From the NCBI GenBank assembly GCA_030068145.1, contig JAPJBO010000157.1, positions 248,001 to 312,000 on the forward strand: a stretch of DNA of 64,000 nucleotides. The letters run 5' to 3'. The stretch's first letter is position 1; every line of letters starts with the position of its first letter. Below the pieces are notes generated by a model. That model was not told where the DNA came from. It worked only from the letters and a program-made list of their open reading frames with translations, and did not search any database. This document shows positions 39,404-48,779 of this stretch, piece by piece. Position numbers and translations under genes: made by a program. The stretch is from Diplonema papillatum (Eukaryota > Euglenozoa > Diplonemea > Diplonemida > Diplonemidae).

Positions 39404-42204
39404 TTTTATATGTACGGTATTGAAAGAGTAGCGTTGGCACTCTTACAGGTTTGTTCCCTCGTAGCTCGCCGGGAACGGGCACTCCAGTGAAACTGGGTAT
39501 GTTACCGTTTCAGGACACAAAAGATTCCGGCGTTGCTAACAAAACGAACGAGTTCAACTTGCTCTCAAAGACATAAGCTGTGCTGCTGCTACACCCCAGC
39601 ATCGACCCTTGTTCTCTAACCGTTCATTTCGTGCGACTGTTTCACACGGGAAAGGTGCCACCATTGGCGAAGCACAAAAGCTTGAAGAAGCCAAAGAAGG
39701 CGGGTCGATTCATCGGTAGGGCACACGATTTCATCAGCCCGGGCGACTCTCCGCAAAATACATGGTTTTGAACGCGCTACGTGGGGTTTTGAAGGTCGGC
39801 CGTCTTTCAAAAAATCGCAAGCTGCGTTTTAACTGCACGAGCAGAGAGAGTTGGTGGGTACCGTCAATTTCTTCGCAGTAACAATGCTTTGTAAACACGA
39901 AAGAGAACGCTGGCAGCGTGTTTGGGAGAAGGTTAGCCTAACGATCATATTCAATCACTAACAGGCTGATCCTCCCCTGGCACGTACAAACAAAAAAGTG
40001 GCACCTACTCGGACTGATATCCTCGAGGATGAGGTCAACTTGGGCACTGTGCCGTCTGCAAGCTACCGTTCGTTCGTCCTTCCCAAAACACTGTTGGCCC
40101 TGGGTACCAGCTCTTCGACCATTCTGGACTCTTGTGCACGTTTACTTGTTTTTTTTTCTGTTGTCGCTTACCCCCTCCCCAAAAAAGAAGGAACGCAACA
40201 GAAGTTGCGTGCCCAAGAAAAAAAGATGAGGGGTCGAGAAGACAATAGAAAAAGAAGAAGAAAAAAGACATTAGCAAAATAAACAGGATCCTCTTTTGCC
40301 CCAGGGGGCGTGGCAGACTCGCGGGGAGTTCGGCAGACGGCAAAAAGCTTAAAGCCACATGTTCTTGAACAACAAGTTGCGGGCCCACAAACACGAGCAG
40401 GCTGATTGGCCGAACGTCCCTCTGCAGCTGCTGAAGTGCGCACGGTACTGGGGATTGAAGATGATTCTGCAACAAGAAAAAAACGCGCGGGTTTGAGGGG
40501 GGGGAGAGAGAAAAGAGAAAAGAGGAAGAAAGCACCCCCCCCAGGGGTGGCCCTAAGCGGCCAGATTGCCTTGGAGGCTGGGTGGTCGAATTCTCGAAGG
40601 TGAAATGGTCAAAATTCCCTGCCAAAAGTGGGCTCACAAAAATTTTCCAAAGTGTGGTATTTGGGGTATTTGGGGCAAAAAAAAAAATTTTTTTTTTCTG
40701 ACCGCCCACCGTGGTGACCACCTTGGCTGCCCCCCCCCCCCCCCCCCCACCACGCGCTCTTCAAACCCAAGAAACATTTTCCCCCCCAAAAAAAGAATCT
40801 TTCGATCTGCTACGTTTGTACCCTGCGGCTAACAGCCAGCATATGCGTCGGGGTGGAAGGTTGCTCTCCATTTTATTTGCCTCTTCAACTAGCTTCTTGT
40901 TTGGTTGTAAGCTCCGAAGGAAGCCGGGCCGTGCAGCTGTGTAACCAAGGGGGAGGGAATCGATAAGGTAAAAGACGTGCACACGTTTTTGTAACGTTTG
41001 CTTTTTTAACACGAATTAATGGGCACTGTTTGCAGTGAGTGCGTGTGCTTAGCTAGGATGCAGGTATCTGTGGCGATGACCTGCATTGCGAGTGTGCGTG
41101 CGTGCGCGTGTATGTGTGAGCGAGTGAGTGATTGAGTGAGTGTGTGTAGAATCCTATCCTGTTATGTACTCTCTTTCTGGCAGTTGCTGCCGTTGACGGT
41201 GTCCGGGCGTTCGATAGGACAACAGAAAAGGGTAGGAAGCAACCAGAGGTAACTATTCCAACATTTCCGGCACGTCTAACAATTCAGAGTGCAGGCGGCC
41301 CGTGCGTGGTACGGGGTGAACACAGACCGCCAAAGCGGCTCATCCCCTGGAGAAAGGCGAGATGCAGACAAACAGGACGTTCGGACAATCAGCCTGCTCG
41401 TGTTTGTGTGACTTATCCTTTTCCAACCTCGATTTGAGTGGTGGGCAAGCAGGCATCGCTTTCTTAAGGCAGGATAGGATCCCACTTGACGCGCCTTCTG
41501 CGCAGTATGTGCGTGCATGTGCTTGTGTGTGTTTTTGTGCGTGCGCGTGTTCGTGGGTATGTTGAGCAATTGCGCAATCTCTGGGGAACAACGTTGCAGA
41601 CTTCTTACGAGACTGGTCCCGATAGGCACCCTCCAGCACAGAATCGAAAGGACGGTGGGTTGGGAGGGGAAGTGCTTCACGACATCAAGTGGGCGGGACG
41701 CCCGTCGTCCCATTCTGTATAGAGTGGTTCTCAGACACTTTTGGCTCGCTTGCATCAAGGAGTCGAAAGGGGAATTAGCTTCCCGCTTTTCCTATAACTA
41801 ATGCTGTATCATTCTTTGCGCCTCCTGTTTGAGAATTCGCACGCTCGTTAGCCATGACTGATACAGTTCACGATGGCGATGGGAATAGATGCTGCTTCTC
41901 AACGCAAGGGCACGGCAGTGAAACACCGCTTTGAGTGTGACGTCAAAGCAGGTCATTCCGACATTGCAAGTTCAGACAAACAGTGCTGATACAAAAAAAA
42001 AAAACAGTCGAAGGTGGACCTCAGGGCTCGGCTGACGCTCACAGGATACAGCGACACAAACAGCACGTGTCAGATCCATGCGGCTCTGGGATGGACGAGC
42101 TTACCTATACGTTACTTGATCAGTCGTATCAGATTATCCATAACCGGATGCCGGCTTGGGTGAACAAGGAAAAGGAAAAGAGTTAACGCTTCCGGAGGTG
42201 GCTC
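39404..42204. other. Intergenic, no gene recognised
   Basis: C-run of about 20 at 40729-40749, GT-rich microsatellites at 41095-41150 and 41505-41560. A minus-strand frame of 228 codons at 40035-40721 is low-complexity and not convincing. Confidence 0.45.
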
Positions 42205-42560
42205 CTTGCGATGATCAACGAAGCAACAAACGATCAGCATCAACCGATGCCATGATGACCAGAAGATGGACCAACCTTGTTCTGCACGTGTACCGGTGGT
42301 AAATCCGCTCCGGCGGGGTAGTTCTTCGTGCCGGCACCCTTTTTTTCTAGCGTTCTTTGTGGATTAGAAGGTCGGTTGAGGGGGGTTGAGAAAAGTGCGA
42401 GGGTGCCGCTCGTTTCGGGTGATGTGTCACTCCGTTTGGGAAACCTTATGAAAGTCCCTTTACGCGTTTTTTTTTTCGTTGGCTTCTCGCTTAACCAGAT
42501 CATGCGCAGCCGTTGCTCCAGAAACGTTCCAAACAGTACAGGCGCACTACTGAGAAAACT
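42205..42560 (+). mobile_element. C-type element, degenerate and interrupted
   Basis: CAACGAAGCAACAAACGATC near 42218 and GCAGCCGTTGCTCCAGAAAC near 42507 match opposite ends of the C family in the same order. The ~200 bp between them are largely unrelated. Confidence 0.45.
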
Positions 42561-42841
42561 ACTTTAGTATACGGTAGGAACTGCATGGGAGGATGAGCTC
42601 AGAATTCGGGTGGGTTGTGGTGGGTCTTCTGAGACTGAATTTTTCTTCGGCGCCGCGCAGTGCTCTTTTCGACGGAGGTCGAACGGGGGTAAAATGTCTG
42701 CACAGAACACTGGCTCCCGTGCGCGTTTGATGCTATCATCGTCTGGCGATGCAGCGCATTTGCTCCCCTTTTTAACTCGCGACCGACGGGCCTCGGGTAT
42801 TTCCTGCGAAGCAGGGGGGTGCCCATTCAAAAAAGAACAAG

Positions 42842-43383
42842 AAATACTCGACGTAGCTGTTTCGACTCCGAATGGAAGGGAGGAAATGTCGAGGTACCTA
42901 CCCCCCCCCGTGCATAAGATGGATAAAAAACTCGGGTTTGGCAGTATCCATCTTAATCAAGGGGGGTATCCATCTTAAACACGGGGGCACTGTAGACTAC
43001 AGTGTAGTCACCTTACACAGGGGCACCTCACCCCCGTGTTTAAGATGGATTGGCATTCTCGCCCGTTACCCATCTTAATCAAGGGGTTTGGCTATCCATC
43101 TTATGCACGGGGGGGGGGTAGGTAAGGGACGAATACAACACAAACACAATCTGATTTGTTCTTCGCTTACGCCACCGTGTGTTGTTTTCTCACTCAGGAC
43201 TTTTGTTTTGACCTGTTGTGTTTGTGTGATTTGTCGTGTAGGGGGTAGACCCGCATGACCTCACGTCCGTGCAACACGTAGTTCGGTAGTTACAGCACTT
43301 GGGGATCCCTTCAGTTCTTTGTCGGGCAGCATCGTCGAGCATTTCCTTTCAAGCTGGCGATATGTAAAAAAAACGGGCGATGA
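42842..43383 (+). mobile_element. B-type short element split by a TIR element
   Basis: Left part 42842-42897 (AAATACTCGACGTAGCTGT...) and right part 43122-43383 (ending GCAGCATCGTCGAGCATTT, CCTTTCAAGCTGGCGATATG and A-run) form a complete B copy around a 224-bp insertion. The tail of an A-like element (GTATTTCCTGCGAAGCAGG) lies just upstream. Confidence 0.8.
42898..43121. mobile_element. 224-bp foldback-like TIR element inside B
   Basis: Ends CTACCCCCCCCCGTGCATAA, GATGGATA and the inverted TATCCATCTTATGCACGGGG..GTAG form inverted repeats of about 30 bp. Inside, ATCCATCTTAA(T/A)C.A and its complement occur several more times, giving nested hairpins. GTA (or GGTA) stands on both sides, while uninterrupted B copies have a single GAGGTAAGGG here. 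No coding capacity. Confidence 0.8.
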
Positions 43384-43684
43384 CTCCCCCTTATTGGGAG
43401 ACCCAGCCGACGTGGCCGCCGGGGCTCCACCCCTGGTCTATCCTTCGACATGGTATCCGGGGAAGGTCCCGCTCCAGTCATACTGTACTGCAAACAAAGA
43501 AAAGAAAGCACGCAGAAAATCACGTTTTTTTTTTTCGTTGTTGCTTTTTTTTTTTTGTTTTTGAAAAAAAAAAAAAAAAAAAAAAAACAGGAAAGGGATG
43601 AACATCCCTGTCGTCGGTGCGCACGTGGTTGTGTTCCCTTTTTTCCTCCTGTCGATTGACCACACGACAGGAGTAGTTGTCGTC
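43384..43684. other. Intergenic, T/A homopolymer runs
   Basis: T-runs at 43525-43557 and an A-run at 43566-43587. No gene. Confidence 0.5.
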
Positions 43685-43867
43685 TCACCCCCGCAGATAC
43701 GGGAGTAAAACGGAGCAGTGTTTGCATTCAAACGATTCAAGTGCGGTGGCAGCAGAAATTGTCAAGCCGTGACAGCATTCGGATGAGGTGTACCTTTCGC
43801 AAAGGTGGCATCTCAGAGTGGGGTACAGCGGATTATGGGCCGCCAGCGGAAAATGACAATTGATCAA
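43685..43867 (-). pseudogene. PHD-finger-like fragment, second copy
   Basis: Residues read LRCHLCERYTSSECCHGLTI then ALESFECKHCS. C-x2-C, then C, then ESF-C-x2-C follow the second half of a PHD finger, and the sequence resembles the fragment at 23328-23552 (L-K/R-C..C-.R..T....C ... LESF.C..CS). The metal-binding histidine position is Ser. The N-terminal half of the finger is not evident. Confidence 0.4.
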
Positions 43868-44466
43868 AATTTGATGCAGTGTTCTGCGCAGGCTTTGACA
43901 TTGCCCCGCGGAGCCGAGCAGACCAGTTCATCGATGACCACACGACAAAAAAAACAAAATCCTTTTCCTTCGCCCTATTGGCGTGTCTGGAAGCTATCTT
44001 CATTTTTTTTCCGACTGAGAGAGTTCACAAGCTGGGAAGCCTGTTCCTGTTTTGCATTTTCTTTTTTTTTGCCTGACGACTGCAGAAAGAATGCGGACTT
44101 GTGTCGATATATAAAATTACCCTGAACTCGCTCTTTCAAGCGCTTCGTGTTTAAGGGTGCCTAACACTGCACAAGCGGGGTGGGAGACGTTGTAAAAAGA
44201 AAAAGGCAGGCTCCTGTAAGCAAGAGTGCTTTCAGGCCTGGGGAGAGGGGTAACAAACTTTTTTTTTTGGGAAGGGGGGGGGAGGGGGCACAGCTCTGCA
44301 TGCTAGCTTCGACACGAGCTTTGCATGCTGTGGTTGCCTGGTACGCGCTTTGCCGAACTTCTTCTTGCGTTTTGTGCTTAAGACGATCCCGTGGGACGAA
44401 CAGTTTTTTTTTTTTTTTTGAGGCCCTTCTTCTTCTTTTTTTTTGCCTTTTTCCGTTGCCTCGCAG
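43868..44466. other. Intergenic, no gene recognised
   Basis: T-rich runs at 44045, 44259 and 44405-44420. Ends in a strong pyrimidine tract before the candidate exon. Confidence 0.4.
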
Positions 44467-45018
44467 TGGTGGGTGGCGGGACCTTCTCTCATACTCACAG
44501 AGATGAATAGTAGCGTACTTTTAGTTGATTCCGTGAGCCGTGGTCCTCATGTTGTGGCTGCGTACCTTCCGAACGAGAAAGCGCCAGCAGGAGGAGAGAT
44601 GAGCCGTGTTGCCTCGTTCGGACTTTTGTTTTCGAACCACGGCCATACAATCGGGTGTGTCCGCGATATGCTTGAGCCTGGAGCTTTTAGTGAGCAGCGA
44701 GCAAGGCGCCCCGGCGTTGCGAGCCCCGCCGGCTTGCTGCACACGCCCGTTTCTGATGGATTATCACATGCAAAAAAGGTATCCCGCCAGGTGTCAGAAC
44801 ATATTGTTCGTTGTTGGAGTGCGCGACAGAACCTCATGCAGCCAGCCCCCCTCGCATCCCCAACTCTTACCACTCATCGGTTTCAGGGACTTTTAACCCT
44901 CTTTTCAAAGTTCTTTGCATCTTTCCATCACTGTACTTGTTCGCTATCGGCCTCCGGGAGACATTTAGCCTTAGCAGAGGGATACCTGCCGAATAGCTCA
45001 GCATTCCCATGCTGCTAG
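44467..45018 (+). CDS. Candidate exon, unassigned
   Basis: A frame of 184 codons follows TTTTTCCGTTGCCTCGCAG, an excellent 3' splice site, and is open to a TAG at 45016-45018. A possible donor AAG|GTATCC lies at 44778. In-frame ATG at 44503. Reads HVVAAYLPNEKAPAGGEMSR, then ASFGLLFSNHGHTIGCVRDM. No domain is recognised. One open frame of this length per window is expected by chance. Confidence 0.3.
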   Translation, partial: WWVAGPSLILTEMNSSVLLVDSVSRGPHVVAAYLPNEKAPAGGEMSRVASFGLLFSNHGHTIGCVRDMLEPGAFSEQRARRPGVASPAGLLHTPVSDGLSHAKKVSRQVSEHIVRCWSARQNLMQPAPLASPTLTTHRFQGLLTLFSKFFASFHHCTCSLSASGRHLALAEGYLPNSSAFPCC

Positions 45019-45847
45019 CAAGGAGTTAACCAACATGGCTCGTCGAGGAAATACGGGACTCTCACCCTATGTGGATACCCCATTCCAGGAGACTTACCTC
45101 GACGCCAGCTAGGATGACACGAAAGCCTACATTTCGACGAGCGTTTTCGACCTTTCCATTCTAGCAAAATTTTCTGGTCTTCCAGTTTCGGTGAATTACC
45201 TCACCCAACCGCCTGCCCATGCATAACGCCCCGGTGCACATCAATAAAACGGCCCCATCCCCGGGACGTCTTCTTGTAGGTGCAGTCCACGTTTAATCCT
45301 GGAACTCTACCACCTCCACATAAAGGGTGGAGTTGTCGCGTTTTGTGCCGCCAAAGAAAATGAGTTTCGCCGAATCGGTGGCAAGAAAAAAATGGAGACC
45401 TCACACGCAGAACACACAGCGCTCTTCAACGCGGGGTGCTTTTCTGGGAGAGATTCTTCTCGATGGGAGAGAGGGCGCGTGTTCACTTTGGGTGACGCGT
45501 ATAACTTCTTCTTTTTTTTTTTTCGTGCAGTGGGGGGGTTAGGAAGTTCCTGCCGCCTCGGGTCGCTGTGTTCTGTTTCGTTATCCTTTCATTTTCGCTC
45601 TCTTCTTTCTTCGCCCCGGCGCAGGGAACGGCAAGAGAGAATGTAGAGGAAGACGAGAGCTCGCCGTGCACCGCAAGTCGATACAGAGAACCACAAATGA
45701 AAGAGCTGAATCTTTCGAAGACGCGGTTCATCCGTCGAGTCGAGATTTTCGTATTCCCAAAATGACGACCGATGCTTTGGATGCCCAAAACCCAGATTTG
45801 TGCGAAGAACCTGGAGTAGCCTGCTTACATCTACAATGCCATGGTTT
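45019..45847. other. Intergenic, no gene recognised
   Basis: Short frames only. Confidence 0.45.
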
Positions 45848-46083
45848 TTTTTTGCATCTGTACTGACGGGAACATTTCCGGAACAACGGTTGCGCATGAA
45901 AGAGAAAACGAAGCCAACGAAAAAGTGCTAATACAGGAAACCCCCCCCCCCAGAGAGGTTAATACCCTGTACACGCGAAGAACAAAAAACTTTTTGCCTT
46001 ATCATTTTCATCACCTTTGGTCAGTTGATGATGATCGTCCGTTGCTTCGTTTATCAGTGCAAGCCCCAACCCCGGAAATGTTC
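45848..46083 (-). mobile_element. C-type short element, copy 2
   Basis: Inverted ends GAACATTTCCGGA (45870-45882) and CCGGAAATGTTC (46072-46083). The tail on the minus strand is CCGTCAGTACAGATGC followed by nine A. More than 85% like the copy at 25155-25395 by eye. Confidence 0.7.
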
Positions 46084-46319
46084 TTGATCAGAAACAGTCG
46101 CTTGGGGGGTCGCGGCGAGCTTCTCCTTTTCCAACGTTGCATATTTTGCAAAAGACAGGGGATAATAAAACCCACCCTCCACCTTGAGAGAGCAACACGA
46201 AAAAAGCAAAAATTAATCGTAATTAGCTTCGAATCCTTCTTGGAGTTAAAACGCAAATATTATGGTTTGATAAAAAAAGGAGAAAGCAAAGGGTACTTCT
46301 TTAATTCAGTGTGTTTTTT

Positions 46320-46378
46320 TAGTGTGAAAGTTCGTTGGGGGTTTTTAAACTCCGGTCTTTTAAAGTCTCCGGGTGACT
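46320..46378 (+). repeat. H-type repeat, diverged
   Basis: GTGAAAGTTCGTTGGGGGTT, then TTTTAAAGTCTCCGGGTGAC. Confidence 0.55.
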
Positions 46379-47451
46379 CTCGGCAATTGGTGCTTTTTTT
46401 TTTTTTGACGTTTTTTTTTAGAGGATTTAGTGCAGGGTATTAGTTCAGAGGTTCCGGGGTTTGCAAACCTTGACCGTTTACGGGGGTTCTGCGGACGTTT
46501 TGGTCAACGCTGTCGTTTCGGTGGCTCGGGGCGGAGCTGACACACCCCTCCGCGGCTTCGTCCAAAGCGACCGCGGCTTGGAAGCACAATGAGTCTGCCC
46601 TCCGCGCGCCGTTGTAAACACCACCCCCACCTAATTTGCTGGAAACGCTGTGTTTCGCGTTTTTTTTTTTTTTTTTTTTTTAGAGTGAAAAAAAATTTTA
46701 TGTTTGGCCCCGGTTTGTGATGAACGAATCCGCAACGCAAAACTAATCCCCTGAAAATTTTTTAAGTGGCTTGCTTTGTGGTCCCGGGGGGTTAGTTCGC
46801 CTTCCGCTTCGGAGGGGGGAGAGCTTTTTTTATTTTTTCACAATCTTGCTTTTTTAGAGGGGGGGCGGGGGGATTATTTATTTATTTATTCAATTTTTTG
46901 GTTGTTAGGGTCACTTGCACATGGTAACACACGGGCACCGGGGTGGGGGAGGTACTTGTAGAGACATCAGGAGCGACTTGCGGAGTATGATCCAGTGGAT
47001 GCTGTCATCAAAGATACCTAGGGAAGGTGAGGGGGAGGGGGCGTCTTAGTTTTTAAAATACCGAAGAGAGAAAAAGAAGCCAATAAAAGCTCCATGTAAA
47101 CGGGCGTTGGTGAAAAGAAAAAGCGAAAAGAAAGAAATAAGGGGGGTGGTTTTTTTCTGGGGTTTCAAGGCAACGGGAAGGCGACCCTTCGTTCCATAAG
47201 GGGTTCTCTCTCCTTTTTTTTTTTTTTTTTTTCTTTTTTTTCAGACTGCCTTTAAAAAGAAGGAAATGAAGGTTTTATTTTAGTTTGAAAAAGTGGGAAG
47301 AGATAGTTGCAGTGCGGATTCTGTCAGGAGACAGATCCGGTCGAGCCTTGAACGACGGGAGAGAGGGGGGAGAAGCGGAATAAAATACGTGGAGGACCGA
47401 CCCAGTGCGTATTCCGACGGAGGCTTGAGGAAACAAACACTACGTGCACCA
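46379..47451. other. Intergenic, no gene recognised
   Basis: T-runs at 46397, 46660-46681 and 47216-47240. Short frames only. Confidence 0.45.
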
Positions 47452-47667
47452 CAACTACAAATGGTGCCACTTCGTTGAACGCTTCCACCGGGCACTAACT
47501 CCAGATTTGCATGTGCTCGTGTGGGCTACAGCAGGTTTCCTCCTTTGCGACGTGGGCTCTGCTTACGTTAGTGCAAGTCATTAAGTCATCGGCATGTTGA
47601 TGAGCACCACACGTTCCTCCTTTGCGATTTTGGAGCTGGGTGCCTCCAAAGTGCTTGTTCAAAAGTA
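47452..47667 (+). mobile_element. A-type short element, diverged
   Basis: ACAACTACAAATGGTGCCAC, TTGAACGCTTCCACCGGGCA, GGGCTACAGCAGGTTTCCTC, with the CATCGGCATGTTGATG extra segment of the copy at 33628. Ends are poorly preserved. Confidence 0.55.
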
Positions 47668-48180
47668 ATTGGTTTGCTTGAAGAATGTACTGGCTCGAAC
47701 ATGGTGGGAGCGCCCATCCTTCGTGCTTTTCTTTCTACTGCAAAACCGTTTGCACTACCTTTCCTTCTTCAGTTTTTTTTTTGTTTGTTTAACGCGCGCG
47801 CCTTCATTTCCAATCCTTTTTGCTCTCGGGGGGGGGGATCTTAGTTTCGTGTTCAGGCGCTACTTGCATCTCATGGGGGGGGGGGGGGGGGGGGGTTTAT
47901 TTTCTTCTTTGTGTTTCCCCCCGCCTCCCCCCCTTTTTTTACCCATCAACGTTTGTGTCGGGTTTCACGTATTTTCACTTCGTCCACGCTTGACCTTACA
48001 TGTCCTCGTCTTTGTTTTTTTTTTTTTTTTTTTGATTTCCCAGTGTTCTTTTTCTTCTCGCAAAGCTTTTTTCGCGGCATAATCCGGTGCCAACGCTCAA
48101 AGCCCGAAGAAGAGGTCGTTTGCGAGGGCGGCGTCGATGCATTTCAGCAGGTCGTCGTCGCTGTGTGCCGGTTGGGCTAA
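47668..48180. other. Intergenic, homopolymer-rich
   Basis: A run of about 20 G at 47876-47895 and T-runs at 47770-47780 and 48016-48033. No gene. Confidence 0.5.
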
Positions 48181-48233
48181 ATTTTAGAGTGAAAGCTCGC
48201 TTGAAGGTTTTAAAGTCTCCGGGTGACCTTCGT
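48181..48233 (+). repeat. H-type repeat, variant with short centre
   Basis: AGTGAAAGCTCGCTTGAAGG, TTTTAAAGTCTCCGGGTGAC, CTTCGTCG. Confidence 0.6.
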
Positions 48234-48283
48234 CGTTATGGGAAGATATCCTTTGTGCTCTGAGTGTCGTAGGAGTGGTTTTA

Positions 48284-48332
48284 GAGTTAAAGTTCGCTTG
48301 AAATTCCGGGGTTTTAGGGTCTCCGTGTGACC
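48284..48332 (+). repeat. H-type repeat, consensus-like
   Basis: AGTTAAAGTTCGCTTGAAAT, TCCGGGGTTTTAGGGTCTCC, GTGTGACCGTGG, followed by CTAGCCATGTCTGGGACTGT, a block also present after H in the 360-bp array near 7580. Confidence 0.7.
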
Positions 48333-48602
48333 GTGGCTAGCCATGTCTGGGACTGTTTGTGACCGACACCAAGTACATTCCTTCGTGGAGTGTAGTCTTG
48401 GGCCCCCCACGTTCTACAAGTTGAGCATTGAGTTCTTTAAGGTGCAAGTGCCATCAAGGCAGGCGAGTTGAGCAGGGGTTGCCTTGTAGCCCGTACCAGT
48501 CTGTTGTCCGCGTTTATATGTATTTTCTCGCAGTGTGGTGCTTGGGTTTCGCGGCACTTGCGGTGCTACACGTGGTGCGGGTTGTTTCCGCCCTAAAATA
48601 AG

Positions 48603-48692
48603 GTTTTTTGTGTTACCGTCGATCCCGAAGGACGATCAGTTTGGTGTTTTTTTTTTGTGTTTCCGACGATCCGAATGGACGTACAGATTGGT
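48603..48692 (-). repeat. LINE 3' tail: two ~44-bp units ending in A-runs
   Basis: On the minus strand, ATCTGTACGTCCATTCGGAT, CGTCGGAAACACAAAAAAAA is followed by AACTGATCGTCCTTCGGGAT, CGACGGTAACACAAAAAA. Such tandem 3' units are known where a LINE reverse transcriptase primes or slips on the 3' end. Confidence 0.7.
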
Positions 48693-48779
48693 GTCTTTCG
48701 ACCTTTTGGATGCTTGTGAAGTTCAGCTTAGTGCGTGCTTGTGGTGATCGGTGGGGTTCCCAAAAGAAAATGTTCCGTG

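Noticed and set aside
40035-40721. 228-codon minus-strand frame
   Set aside because: Low-complexity Ser/Phe/Lys tracts from homopolymer runs; no domain.
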